Part shown: positions 42,992-53,648 of the stretch, one piece after another | Layout: each line of letters begins with the position of its first letter | How positions within the stretch are numbered: position 1 is the stretch's first letter | DNA from: Thraustochytrium sp. TN22 | Taxonomy: Eukaryota > Sar > Bigyra > Thraustochytrida > Thraustochytriidae | Direction: 5' to 3' | Length of the DNA stretch: 64,000 nt | Assembly (NCBI GenBank): GCA_013306675.1 | Contig: JABLUY010000003.1 | Coordinates: 194,896-258,895, forward strand | Translations under genes and position numbers: made by a program | Notes under the pieces: model-generated | Told to the model about the DNA's origin: nothing | The model's input: the letters and a program-made list of their open reading frames with translations, nothing else | The model's database searches: none

Positions 42992-45064
42992 ATGGTGCAG
43001 ACAGACGGAATGATGAGCAGGTTCGAGCCCTGGTACGCGGAACTGGACGTGCGGGCCCCGACGAAGGAGGATGAGGAGCGCACGGCGGAGCTGCTCGCGT
43101 TCATCGACGAGGCGGCGCCGCTGGAGACCAAGGCGCAACAGCTGGTGAGGCTTCAGCTGCTGGAGAACCTGCGCGACATGCTGAACGCGTGGGTGGTGAC
43201 CAAGCTGGAGGAGAAGCACGTGCTGGTGGAGCTGGAGGAGGGCGAGCTGGCGGCGCGCGTGTTCGTGTCGGGCTCGTACCGGCTCGGCGTGAACACGCGC
43301 GGCTCGGACATTGACACGATCTGCATGGTGCCCATGGCGCTGTCGCGCGAGGAGTTCTTCTCGGAGGAGGACGGCATGGTGAAGCTGCTGCGTTCGCGGC
43401 CGGAGGTCTCGTACGTGAACCCGGTGACGGGCGCGCGCGTGCCGATTATCGAGGTCGTGTGGAACGACATCGAGCTGGACGTGCTGTGCGCGGTGATTCA
43501 CCGGCCCCGCGTGCCGCAGCGGCCGCTGGACCTGCTGGACGATGACATTTTGGTGGGCATGGATGACGTGAGCCAGATCACCGTGAACGGGCCGCGCGTG
43601 ACGGAGCTCATCATCAAGCTGGTGCCGGCGCCGGAAACGTACAAGCTGGTTCTGCGGTGCGTTCGCTACTGGGCGAAACAGCGCGGCGTGTACTCGAACA
43701 AGATCGGATTTCTGGGCGGCGTGAACTGGGCGATTCTGGTGGCCTTTGTGTGCCAGGTGTACCCGGCGGCTGCGCCGAGCCGGCTGGTGACGGAGTTCTT
43801 TGAGCTGTACAAGATTTGGAAGTGGCCAACGGAGATCCGGCTGTGCCACCCGTACGAGGTGGAGGGGCTGAACGCGGACCAGTGGGAGCACCGTCCGGGC
43901 GAGTTGATGCCCATCATCACACCGGCGTACCCGTGCATGAACTCCTCGTACACGGTCTCCAAGCACACGCTGTACATTATGACGGAGGAGTTCCGGCGCG
44001 GCGCGCGGCTGTGCAAGGCGGTGCGGCTGCCTGAACCCTCGGACGAGATTGCGGGCACGGGGAAAATCTGGGCGCCCTTGTTCCGGCGCACCGAGTTCTT
44101 TGTCCGCTTTGGCACATACTTTGTGATCAAGGCGACGGCTCCCACGGACGACCAGCTGAACCGATGGAGTGGCTGGGTGGAGGCGCGCATCCGGAAGCTT
44201 CTGGAGGAGCTGGACCGCCACCACATGGACATGCTGTACCCGTTTCCGAAGAAGTACACCCATGAGGGCGTGTCTCTGCCCTTTGACCCGACGGCGGACG
44301 CGGCGGAGGAGGACGAGGAGGAGCAGGAGGCCAAGGAGGAGGACGCAGCCAAGGCCGCGGACGGCGAGAAAGAGACCCAGGAGGCAGACGAGGGCGGCGA
44401 CGCGGCCACCAAGACGAAAAAGTCGTCCCGGCCGCGCGCCTCGTACTGGTACTTGGGCCTCAAACCGCATCCAATCAACTCGACGCGGCACGGCAACAAG
44501 GTGGACATGTCGGTGGCGACGGCGTCCTGGATAAAGGGCATCAAGCTGTGGGATGGCTTCGAGCCCGGCATGGACCTGACCGCCATGCTCTGCAAGTGGA
44601 AGCAGCTCCCGGAAGACCCGGACCTCTTTCCCGATGGCAAGGAGGCCGCCAAGGACGAGCACAAGCGCTTCATGACGGAGTTCAAGCGCGAGAACGCTTT
44701 TATGCGCCGCACGGTGCTGGCCGGGTCCTCCGGGGAGGCTGCCGTCGCCGAGGCCAAGGGCACCGACCTGGAGGACCAGGTCAAGAAGGAGGCCTCCGAG
44801 CATGAGGACAAGGCCGAGGGCGGCCAGCGGCGCGTCAAGACCGAGGTCAAGGGCGAAGGGGACGCTGAGGAGGACGACGAAGACGACGACGAGCGCCGCG
44901 CGAACCGCAAGCGCATGCAGGACCAGCTCAACAAGCGCGTCCGCGAGGGTCAAGAGGCCAACGCCGCCAAGGTCGCCATGAAGCGCGCCAAGCTCATCTC
45001 CGGCAACAACTTCTTCGACCTTCCGCCCATTGATGGCATCAACACGCGCGCTCGCTTCGCCTGA
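42992..45064 (+). CDS. PAP: Poly(A) polymerase
   Basis: Adds the poly(A) tail to nuclear pre-mRNA 3' ends. The 690-residue product has the nucleotidyltransferase core: GSYRLGVNTRGSDIDT (residues 93-108) provides the helical-turn GS and the two metal-binding Asp, and ELDVLCA near 161 supplies the third. The central domain follows (TYKLVLRCVRYWAKQRGVYSNKIGFLGGVNWAIL, then PIITPAYPCMNSSYTVS) as in human and yeast enzymes. The RNA-binding domain (YPFPKKYTHEG ... SYWYLGLKP) is interrupted by an acidic Lys/Glu/Asp insert at about 435-475. The tail is Lys/Glu-rich with basic patches (RRANRKRMQD, MKRAK) likely to be nuclear signals. The frame extends three codons upstream to a GTG; the ATG is used. 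Confidence 0.95.
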   Translation: MVQTDGMMSRFEPWYAELDVRAPTKEDEERTAELLAFIDEAAPLETKAQQLVRLQLLENLRDMLNAWVVTKLEEKHVLVELEEGELAARVFVSGSYRLGVNTRGSDIDTICMVPMALSREEFFSEEDGMVKLLRSRPEVSYVNPVTGARVPIIEVVWNDIELDVLCAVIHRPRVPQRPLDLLDDDILVGMDDVSQITVNGPRVTELIIKLVPAPETYKLVLRCVRYWAKQRGVYSNKIGFLGGVNWAILVAFVCQVYPAAAPSRLVTEFFELYKIWKWPTEIRLCHPYEVEGLNADQWEHRPGELMPIITPAYPCMNSSYTVSKHTLYIMTEEFRRGARLCKAVRLPEPSDEIAGTGKIWAPLFRRTEFFVRFGTYFVIKATAPTDDQLNRWSGWVEARIRKLLEELDRHHMDMLYPFPKKYTHEGVSLPFDPTADAAEEDEEEQEAKEEDAAKAADGEKETQEADEGGDAATKTKKSSRPRASYWYLGLKPHPINSTRHGNKVDMSVATASWIKGIKLWDGFEPGMDLTAMLCKWKQLPEDPDLFPDGKEAAKDEHKRFMTEFKRENAFMRRTVLAGSSGEAAVAEAKGTDLEDQVKKEASEHEDKAEGGQRRVKTEVKGEGDAEEDDEDDDERRANRKRMQDQLNKRVREGQEANAAKVAMKRAKLISGNNFFDLPPIDGINTRARFA

Positions 45065-45884
45065 GGAAAAATGAATCGCATCGCAGTGCCTGATATCACG
45101 TTCTGTATCTCTGATCATGCGGCGTGGTGTCGATGCACGTGACCGTCCCCAGCAGAGCGACACACAAACCTTTTTTTTTTGCCATTCACGCTTTGCATCC
45201 TCTCAAAAACAAGTTGCAGAAACTCGTGACACACGGACGAACGAACAAGCAAACAAAAAAGCACTCCATTCTTCGTTCCATGATGCACACGTAACCTACA
45301 CACTCACGCCTTACCTTGCTTCAGATCACGTGTCATCCCGAGTTATTTTCCCCACCCCCCGATTCATTGCACGTTCATTTCTCCGTCCAACTTGTTTTTC
45401 CCGTGCGTCCTTTCTCAGTCAGCTGCTGCAGCAGCTCCCACTGACTTGCGTTACCTTGATTCCTTCTACTTTCGCCTCGCGCCTTTGGTCGTCGAATTCG
45501 TCGTCCAACGCGCGCCTCGCATTGCCTTCACGCGGTTCCTTTGACTGTGAGCGCCCAGAGTCGACTCGTGACGGTGTGGGCTCGGGAAATGCGGGTGCGC
45601 GAAAGAGTGCCAGTGACCTCCCTCAGGCTTTGGCGGCTGAGCCGAGTGAGCTCGGACTCGGAGTTCCGTTCAGGACAGCGCCGGTGGCGGCCCGCACGTG
45701 CAGAGTACGCCGCCAGGCAGAAAAGAAAGCAAGCAAGCAGGCTGCGCGCACGTGCTGGCGGGCGACGCAGCTCGCAGCTCGCAGAGCGTAGGCAGCGCGC
45801 GTGCGCGGCGGCACGAGGCAAGCGGCGCGCGACGGCACAAGACAGCGAGCGGCGCGCAGCGCTGCGGCGAGAGGCGGCGGCAAG
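45065..45884. other. Spacer with AT-richer 3' flank and T tract
   Basis: The first 480 bases after poly(A) polymerase are notably AT-richer than the rest of the window and include a T run near 45170-45180, fitting a 3' flank. The last 200 bases are GC-rich and lead into the next ATG. No gene seen. Confidence 0.5.
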
Positions 45885-46622
45885 ATGTACGCGTACTACA
45901 AGGCGATGCCTTCGGCGAACCCGCTGGTGACGGAAAAGATGCAGCAGCGCAAGGTGCAGCAGCATCAGAAGAAACTCAAGGCGATCAAGTGCTCCGTGGA
46001 TAACACGCCGCCGCGGCATTGGAAGCAGCGGCCGAAGCGCAACCTGAAGAAGGAGCAGCTGATGCAGGAGCGGTGCGCCGCGATCGAGCGCGAGAACCGC
46101 ATTCTGCTGGACAAGATGGCGAGCATCATGCACGCGAAGCGGCCGGCGACGCCGGGCGTGGGCGGCGACCTGGATGACCAGGGCGTGCCGCTGCAGGGGT
46201 CGCGCACGAGCCTGAACGTGGAGTACCGCGAGCGTGAGATGCGGCGCATCGCGACGCAGAACGTCGAGATTCTGCGGCGCATCCAGACGAGCAAGCCGAC
46301 GTATTCGGCGGTGCAGTGGGCCGAGGAGCGGCGGCGCAACGAGGCCATCTTGCGCAACATGGTGCTGTACAAGAACTCGCTGCCGCTGCTGCCGCGCAGC
46401 TCGAGCCCGAAGCGCCGCTCCGGCTCCGGCTCCGCCAAGACGCTGTCGCGGCCGGCCTCGGCCGCGGCTGGCCTCTCGGCCTCGGCCGCGGCTGGCCTCT
46501 CGGCCTCGGCCGGGGCCGGCCTCTCGGCCTCGGCCGGGGCCGGCCTCTCGGCCTCGGCCACCAGCACCTCCCTAGCGCGCCCGTCCACCGCGCAGCCTAT
46601 GGACGGCCTTGAGGAGGCTTGA
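45885..46622 (+). CDS. CFAP97/Hemingway-family ciliary protein
   Basis: Family members associate with cilia and flagella and are needed for axoneme assembly or stability. The 245-residue product starts MYAYYKAMPS and carries the KIAA1430/CFAP97 region at about 10-155: VDNTPPRHW, then RPKRNLKKEQLMQERCAAIERENRILL (the family's basic and ERxNRILLxKM core), DKMASIM, and later NVEILRRIQTSKPTYSAVQWAEE. This matches the small CFAP97D1-type proteins in length and order. The remaining tail is Ser/Arg-rich, then holds four copies of a nine-residue AGLSASA repeat encoded by 27-base units. The frame is open upstream, but only through Arg/Ala-rich codons, so the ATG after GGCGGCAAG was chosen. Confidence 0.87.
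   Translation: MYAYYKAMPSANPLVTEKMQQRKVQQHQKKLKAIKCSVDNTPPRHWKQRPKRNLKKEQLMQERCAAIERENRILLDKMASIMHAKRPATPGVGGDLDDQGVPLQGSRTSLNVEYREREMRRIATQNVEILRRIQTSKPTYSAVQWAEERRRNEAILRNMVLYKNSLPLLPRSSSPKRRSGSGSAKTLSRPASAAAGLSASAAAGLSASAGAGLSASAGAGLSASATSTSLARPSTAQPMDGLEEA
46453..46562 (+). repeat. 27-base tandem repeat in the CFAP97-like gene
   Basis: About four copies of GGCCTCTCGGCCTCGGCC followed by a variable GCGGCT or GGGGCC. Copies encode GLSASA(A/G)A units and occur in two near-identical pairs. Confidence 0.85.
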
Positions 46623-49600
46623 GCGACCAACGAGCGTGCGAGAGAGCAAGAGCGAGAGCGAGATGTCCTGACCTTTGAAACCCAAACGATGATGATTTCG
46701 ATTCAATTCGATCCTTCCGACTTGATTCGATTCGATGCCGACGCCGTGATGCACGCGATACACGCGAAGAGCAAGCAAGCAAGCAAGCAAGCAGGAGCAG
46801 GTCGCAGGAGCAAGACGACGACCGATGACGACGCTTTTAGCATCGGCCCGCAGGGTACAGTACGATCCGCGCAGGCCGCCACGCAGGCAGCCACGCAGGC
46901 AGCCACGCAGGCCGCCACGCACGGGCTGGCAGGCAGTTACTTCTTCCTTCGCAAGGGTCTTGCGAACGCCGCCCTGCGGATCCCAACAACAAGCGACGAG
47001 CTGTGGATCCTGTGAAGAAGGATTCCTGGTCTAGCCGGCCTGTGATGATGTGATGGTGAGTGCGCCGGCCGGAAACCAGGCCTGGGATCCGACTCGGGCA
47101 GCAGCCAGGCACCTCTGGCCTGCGATCCGCCTCGGCCAGGAGCCTCTGGCCTGCGCTCCGACTCGGCCAGGAGCCTCTCCCGCGCCTCCAGCGCCGCAGC
47201 CTTTTCGGCGAGCGCGAATGGCGAGCACGAACGAGCACGGGCCACAGGTGCCTGGCCGAGGTGCGGGGCGGCCTTGACCTGAGGCTGGCTGCCGCCGGCC
47301 GCCGACGAACGACACAGGCAGTCGAGCCGACCCGCGGAGCGCAGCCTGCCTCCTGCCTGGGACAGCGACAGCACGCCGAGTCCAGGCTCGCGCCAGGCTC
47401 GCCGCAAGCGGGCCGCCGCGCGGCCTTGAACAGCCCGGGCGGAGCCCGCTCCAGCCACCGGAGTTCGGAAGTCAGGGCTCATGAGGGGCCAGGCCTTGCA
47501 GTGGGTGGCGATCATTGCGGCGCGTGCACTGCCGTGGCGCGGCGCGTGTGGTGGCCGCGTGTCACGGTCACCCAGGAGTGGCCAGGCCGGCGCACGCTCG
47601 ACCCCTTGGGAAATCAGGGAAACCACGATCGGCAATCGGCGAGGCGAGGCAAGGCGAGGCAAGGCGAGGCAGGGGCACGCCACGCAAGCGACGTCGCTGT
47701 GCTGTGCTGTCCGCCACCGCCGCCGCGCGGAGCCGCAGACAGCCAGCCAGCCAGCCAGCCAGGCGCCGGCGAGTGATGACAGAATTCTGCGCGGCTAGGC
47801 CCTCCAACAGGGCTCCAACTGTGCTCGGCGGGGGCTTCCTCGCGACCCCACCCAGTGCGCGGCGCGCCTCTCCGCGTCAGGGTCCCTGACGAAGCCGCGC
47901 CGTCGCCAGCACGGCGCGCGGCGGCGCGGGCGCCAAGTCGAGCCGAGCCGAGCCGAGCCGAGTCGAGCCCGGGTCGAGCGAGCGCAGCCCGGCTCCAGCA
48001 CGCGCCGGCCGCGCCGAGGACTCGGCCTCGAGGCTGTCGCGCGGCCGCAGGCAAGCTGCAGCTTCTCGCGCGCAAGCCTCGACAAGCCGAGCAGCCTGGG
48101 CGGGAGGCGCCCGGGCGAGCCGCCGGCCGCGCCTGGCCCGGCTGGCCGCGCAAGCAGCTAGCTATTGTAGCAGGAGCAAGCCAGCCAGCAGCCAGCAGCT
48201 TGGCGAGCAAGCAGGAGCGCTGGCTGCTCGAGTCGTCGCGCCGCGAGCTTGTCTAGCCTAGCGCGCGCGCGCCGGCGAGGAGCGAGCGAGCGAGACGCCA
48301 CGCCACGGCACGCCGCCACGGGCGAGCGGGGGTGACTTGTGCGACGCAGTCGCGACGCAAGGCAAGACAGAGCTGCGCTTTGCTAAGCGAGCGGGCGCAC
48401 TCGCTAGAGAAAAGCGCGCTTGCGCGCGAGGCCTCGCTGCTCACAGGCCAGGGCTGCTCCAGCCGGCGGCCAGCTGCTTCCGGCTCCCTCGCTCGTCATC
48501 GCGCGCGCCGCGAGGTAAGGCAAGCCGAGGCGAAGCGCAGCGCAGCGCAGCAGCGCCGGCTCGCGGTTGGGCGAAGCCTGCCTCCCGGCGCCCTCGCTCG
48601 GCGCCAGGCCGCTTATGGCCTGCTACGCTTGTTGTTCTTCCCGCTTGCTCACTGGCGCTCACCGCGCCCAGCAGGTTCGAGCTCGACTGTTCACTCCCGG
48701 ACGAGGCTGGCTGATCGCGCCGCCGTTGCCCGCCGCCGCTGCACGTGCTTTCGTCGCGCCGGGGAGGCTTGCTGGTCCCGTGCCCGCTCTCAAGTTCTGG
48801 CTCGCCAAAAGGCCCCTGATCCCAGCGAGCGAGCGAGACTCGAGGGGCCTGACCGTGCTCATCACCTCGACAGCCAGCCCGAGCTTGATCATGACGAACT
48901 ACTTGACATGTGAGTCGGGCTGGCTGCGCTGCAGAGCAGAGCAGAGCGACTCAAAGAGGCGGGAGCGCCGCGGCGGGCGCGGGCGCGCGGACGCGTCACA
49001 CGCGCGGAACGCGGCGGCGGAACGCGGCGCGCCTGCTACCGCGCCTCGCGGAACCCGGCCCCGCGCAGGCGCCTCCCACGAGCTCCGCCGGGGACGGCCG
49101 CGCGCGGTCCCGCGGCTGAGCTGGGCTTGCGGCCTCGCCTCGCCCGCCTCGCCCGCCTCGCCTCGCCTCGCGCCGCGCCGCGCCGCGCCGCGCCCGCCGC
49201 GCCGCGCCGCGCGGCGCTGAGGCGCGAGAAGCGCGAGGCCGCGGCCGCCGCCAGCACCCCCGTCCCGCCCGGCGAGGGAGGCGCGCTGCTCTGCGCAGCC
49301 GGATCGCAGTGCCGGGCGCGGAAGGGGAAAAAGCGGCGGCACACGCCGCCGCGGACTGCCTGGCCGCCGGGCGCGTGGCGCGGCGAGGCCAGGCCAGGCG
49401 GCGCGGCGCGGCGCGGCGCGGCGAGGCGCGGCGGCGCGCGGCGGCTCGGACTCGGCGCGAGCTGAGCGCGCGGGCTTCGACCTGGACACGCGGGCTGGCC
49501 GGAGGGCGAGCTCCGACGCGAGGCGGGGCGCGCGAGCTGAGCGAGGCCGCCAGCCTCGAAGATCCTAGCTAGCCATGCGCCGCAGACCAAATCCCGTCAC

Positions 49601-50674
49601 ACCGCCGGCCGGTGAGTGAGCGGCGCCGCGGCCACGGTCAGGGTAAGTGCGGTATCGGAGTGCGGCGCAGTGCGCTGCAGTGGCGGGCGGGCATCCGCTT
49701 GCGAGCGGAGCAGTGAGCGCCCGCGAGGCCGGGCTGCCTCGAACGCCGCCGCCCAGCCGGGCACGTCCTCTCGCCTCGCGCCTCGCCTCGCGCCTCGCGG
49801 CCCGACCCCGTCTCGCCCCGTTCCGCTCGGCCCGGCCCGGCCCGCGGCTCGGCGCGGCTCGGCTCGCTCACGCCGCCCAAGCCCTGGTTGCCTGCAGTGC
49901 AGTGCCTGCCTTGCGGGCGGAGGCCGGGCCAGCGCGGCAGCCTGCCCTCGCTCGCTCCTGCTTCCTCAGGCGGCGCGGCGCCTCCCGTGCTTTGACCAGG
50001 GGCGCGGGAAGCGCCGGGCCGCCGCGCCGCGCCAGGCACGGCACGGCGCGGCCGGCGCTGCGAGGCGGCTGGCTGCTCCGGGGCGCGTGGCGCGAGCCGA
50101 GCGGCCGCGCGGGCCTCGCGCCGCTGCTTGTGCCTGCGCCCGCAGCGCCGCGAGCGGCTTGGCTCGGGCCTGGCTGCGGCGCCTGGGCTCCGCTCCTCTC
50201 CTGCCTCTCTCCGCTCTCCACTCTCTCGCGCGCGCTCTCGCTCGGCAGTCAGGGAGGCGCGGGAGGCGCTTGCACCGCGCGGTGATGAAAGCGCGCATCG
50301 CAGGCGGGAAGCAGCAGAATCGCAACGAGCCCGCGGCGCGCAGACGGCCGGCCTGCGAGCGCGCCTGCGAGCGGCGGCAGAGCGCGAACGGCGGCCAGCG
50401 CGCTGGATCGCGGGCGGCGCGGCGGAGCGGAGCGCAGCGCGGAGCGGAGCGCAGCGGAGGATCTGCCGCGTCTGGGAGAACTCGGCGGCGTGCTTGCTGT
50501 TGGCGAGCGGGCGAGCGGCAGAGAGCCAAGCAGACGCGAGGAGGCGCGCGAGATACGAAGCGCGCGAGATACGAAGCGCGCGAGATACGAAGCGCGCGCT
50601 GCGAAGCGGCGGGCGCGCGCGCGCGCGGGCGGGCGGGCGAGCGAGCGGGAGGGCGGCAGACGCGCACGCGGAGA
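46623..50674. other. 4-kb gene-poor GC-rich region
   Basis: No convincing gene on either strand. Landmarks: AAGC repeats at about 46770-46795; four 12-base units (CGCAGGCAGCCA type) at 46873-46922; a 36-base direct repeat CTCGGCCAGGAGCCTCTGGCC at 47105-47190; GGCGAGGCAA repeats at 47640-47672; GAGCC pentamers near 47940; CGCCT and CGCCG runs at 49140-49215; and a 16-base unit three times at 50545-50596. Open frames are low-complexity Arg/Ala/Gly/Pro. The distal part is probably promoter and 5' leader of the zinc-finger gene. Confidence 0.5.
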
Positions 50675-52411
50675 ATGCTGTCGGCGCCACTGGCGCGCGG
50701 CGGCTTCGCGGACATGCAGCAATGGGCGCCTGCAGGTGGGGATGACGTGGACTTTTCCGCGGGGAATCCTCGATTTGAGGCGATGACGCAGCAGCAGTTG
50801 CCGCACAGCGCGCACGGCGCGCACGGCGCACTCGGCGCGCACGGCGTGTTTGGCGGGTTGGAGCCGGAGGCGGCCATGTTCGCGGCGGGCAGCGGGCAGC
50901 AGAGGCCAGGCGGGATGGCAGGCGTGGGCGCGGCGGAGCCCGTGCCGCTGGTGGGCGATGCGGAGCAATTCGGCTTCGGGCCGTCCGTCGCCGAGGAGCT
51001 CCTCGACGGGCTCGACGACGACGCGGCCAGCGAGCCCATGTCGCCCTTTTTTGGCGCGGCACTCGCCGGCAAGTGGGCTGGCGCCTCGCCGGCCGCGGTG
51101 CCGCCTGGCCCGAACGTCATGCAGCAGCAGCAGCAGCAGCAGCAGCTTCCACAGGTCGGGCATGGCCTCCACGCTCACCCGCACGCGGCGTCGCACCAGG
51201 CGCCCATGCAGCCACAGGCGCCCCTCTTCGATTTCGAGCACACCAACCAGGACGCCTTCATTGAACAGTGGATGAACGAGCTCAGTGGGCCCGTCGGTAT
51301 GGCCAGCCTGCACCCTGTGGCGCGCACCTCGCGCGGCGCGCCCCCCGCGGCGGCAGTGCCCTCGGGGCCGGCGCCCTCGAGTCGGCCGCGCCGCGCCGCC
51401 GCAGTGCGCCCGCGGCCCTACGGTAGCGAAGACGACGAAGATGATGAGGCGGACCTGGCCGCCCTGGGGCTCGGCAGCGGCGTCGGCAGCCTGCCGCGCT
51501 TCCACGGCGACGCCGAGGTCGAGGGCGAAGATGACCTGCAGGACGAGGACTACGGCCTGCTCGGCGGCATGCGCAAGCGCGGCCGCAACGCCAACGCCAA
51601 CGGCAAGCGCGCTACCGCCGGCAAGCGCCGCCGCAGCTGCGGCAGCGACTGGAGCGCAGCCTCGCGCGGCCAGGCCGCCTCGGCGCTCGGCGCCCACTTC
51701 AGCTCGCCCGCCAACATCAAGGCCGAGCCCTTCGACGCCACCGCCGCCGTTGGCGCCCTTGCCGGCGTGCCGCCGACCCTGGGCGAGGCCTCGGAGCGCC
51801 AGGCGCAGAGCGCGCTCTTCCTTGAGCGCGTGCAGCGCTCCGGCGCCAACGCCAACGAGCCCGCCGACCCGGCCCAGAAGCCCAAGTTCGAGTGCACGCA
51901 CCCGGGCTGCCCGCGCACCTTCCTCTGGAAGTGGGCCATGGAGGAGCACGCCTCCACGCACATGCCGGACAAGGGCCGCGTCCACGACTGCTCCTATTGC
52001 GGCAAGTCCTTCTTCACCGTCGGCTGCCTCAAGTCTCACGTGCGGATCCACACTCGCAAGCCCTACTCGTACGTCTGCCAGGCGCCCGGCTGCAACAAAA
52101 AGTACTGCACCTCCGAGGGCCTCCGCCTGCACACGCGCAATGTTCACGAGGCGGACAAGAAGTGGAAGTGCCCCTCTGCCGACTGCACCAAGTCCTTTGT
52201 GCGTCAGAGCGACCTCCGCCTCCACATCATCCGCATCCACTCCAAGGAGCGCCCGTACCCCTGCACCATGGCCGACTGCGAGAAGTCCTTTGCCTGTTAC
52301 TCGGAGCTCAAGCGCCACCTCTCCTCCCACAAGGACGCCAAGGGCGTCGTTGCCGCTCGCGAGCGGGCCGAAGCCTCTCACCGAGCCCTCATGGACGCTG
52401 CCAAGCGCTAG
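50675..52411 (+). CDS. C2H2 zinc-finger protein with five tandem fingers
   Basis: Probable DNA-binding transcription factor. The 578-residue product has a low-complexity N-terminal region (His/Gly/Ala repeats near 45-60, a Gln run near 148-158), acidic stretches (EDDEDDEADLAALGLG; DEDYGLLGG) that could be activation segments, and a basic KRGRNANANGKRATAGKRRR patch near residue 305 that looks like a nuclear signal. The fingers occupy about 405-555: CTHPGCPRTF...H.STH, CSYCGKSFF...H.RIH, CQAPGCNKKY...H.RNVH, CPSADCTKSF...H.IRIH and CTMADCEKSF...H.SSH. The CxxxxC spacing in four of the five resembles TFIIIA and ZAS1-like proteins. The frame is open 353 codons further upstream but only through Arg/Ala-rich repeats, so the ATG of MLSAPLARGG is used. 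Confidence 0.88.
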   Translation: MLSAPLARGGFADMQQWAPAGGDDVDFSAGNPRFEAMTQQQLPHSAHGAHGALGAHGVFGGLEPEAAMFAAGSGQQRPGGMAGVGAAEPVPLVGDAEQFGFGPSVAEELLDGLDDDAASEPMSPFFGAALAGKWAGASPAAVPPGPNVMQQQQQQQQLPQVGHGLHAHPHAASHQAPMQPQAPLFDFEHTNQDAFIEQWMNELSGPVGMASLHPVARTSRGAPPAAAVPSGPAPSSRPRRAAAVRPRPYGSEDDEDDEADLAALGLGSGVGSLPRFHGDAEVEGEDDLQDEDYGLLGGMRKRGRNANANGKRATAGKRRRSCGSDWSAASRGQAASALGAHFSSPANIKAEPFDATAAVGALAGVPPTLGEASERQAQSALFLERVQRSGANANEPADPAQKPKFECTHPGCPRTFLWKWAMEEHASTHMPDKGRVHDCSYCGKSFFTVGCLKSHVRIHTRKPYSYVCQAPGCNKKYCTSEGLRLHTRNVHEADKKWKCPSADCTKSFVRQSDLRLHIIRIHSKERPYPCTMADCEKSFACYSELKRHLSSHKDAKGVVAARERAEASHRALMDAAKR

Positions 52412-53648
52412 ATTGCTGCTGTCCAAACAAGGTGCTTTCCAAGCGCTTTCTCGTTCCGCAACCGCAAAGAACGTGCTTTGCTTTCTGCGGGGTGTTACAT
52501 CTCATTCGAGGGACAAGTCCTCCGTCTCTCGACGTATCCTTTCATGTCTCAGTAGTATGGTCATGGTGTCATTTGCCATCCAGAAAGAAATCGAAATACT
52601 GTCAAATCTGTCTGCAAGACCATGCTGGCGACGACGCAGAACTCGCAAGAGCACCTGAAGCGCTTCGCAAGGCCGACTTCGTCCCGAGTCCGAGTCGCGA
52701 TGTGGTGATTCGTGCGTTGTTGGCCAGGGTGGCGTGACCATGTGTGTATCCTCGCACGCACACATGATCTCGCGCGCTACGTTGACCGTCGAAGAGCGCT
52801 CAACTTGAAGAGCGCGCGCTCAAGAGCGCGCGCACAAGAGCTCGCGCACAAGAGCGCGCACAAGCTTGCAGTGCAGACTGCACACTGTGCAAGACGGTGC
52901 AGTGCAGGGAGGCTTCGCCCGCGCTGCGACGTGGATGCCGTCGACGTCGAGCTAGGCCACGGTACATGTAACCCCAACTAGGATGCCGTGGCGCGCCGTG
53001 GTGCGCACCGTGGCCGTCTTTAGCCCGGTGCGAAACCCTGCCCGACAGCGTATGCGATCGCCAACCGCCAGCTGCCGCTTCCGACCGAATCCGACGGCCC
53101 GGGGGCGATACCTGCCTGCCCGGTGCCAAAAGCCGCCGGAAGCTAACTTACGACAAACAGTACCTCTCTCAGCTCCGAGTCAGAAGGCGCTAGTAAGCCG
53201 GTTGTCTTGCGTTGCCTTGCTCACCGCGTGCACGTCGCGGCGTCGTCTTGCTCGCGTTGGCGTGTTTTGCTGAAGACTTGCTCACGTCGCTCGTCGCTCG
53301 TACCTCACGAGCATCTCATCTTGGCAGCGCATGCCGCCGCCACCACTGCACTGCATGCGCCACGGTGTGTGTGACACATTGGAATTGTCGCAGTCACCAC
53401 AGCAAAGCCATGCGATGCACAGAGCCCAGCGGGCGGGCGGGACCAGAGTCGCGCCGCCGGTCACGCCGGCGGCGCGTGCAGCAGGCTGCGTAGAGCCCTA
53501 AGTCGAGCGCTGCGCGCGGAGCGTCGAGGCGGGCACGTCGGGTACGAGGATCGCCGAGCTCGCGGGCAAGCAAGCGCGGGCAAGCAAGCGCTCGCGCTCG
53601 CGAGCTGTCCCGTCCCGGGGTGCCGCCGACCGACGACAGCAAAGACGG
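52412..53648. other. Intergenic spacer
   Basis: The first 350 bases are AT-richer (3' flank of the zinc-finger gene). Repeats of AGAGCGCGCGCACAAG type lie at 52795-52865. GC-rich sequence precedes the acyltransferase ATG. No gene seen. Confidence 0.45.

Noticed and set aside
42722-45163. 813-codon minus-strand frame over poly(A) polymerase
   Set aside because: Antisense shadow; the plus strand carries all catalytic motifs of poly(A) polymerase.
49616-50674. N-terminal extension of the zinc-finger protein by 353 residues
   Set aside because: The extension begins at GTG and is Arg/Ala/Ser repeat-like; the shorter form has a normal composition.
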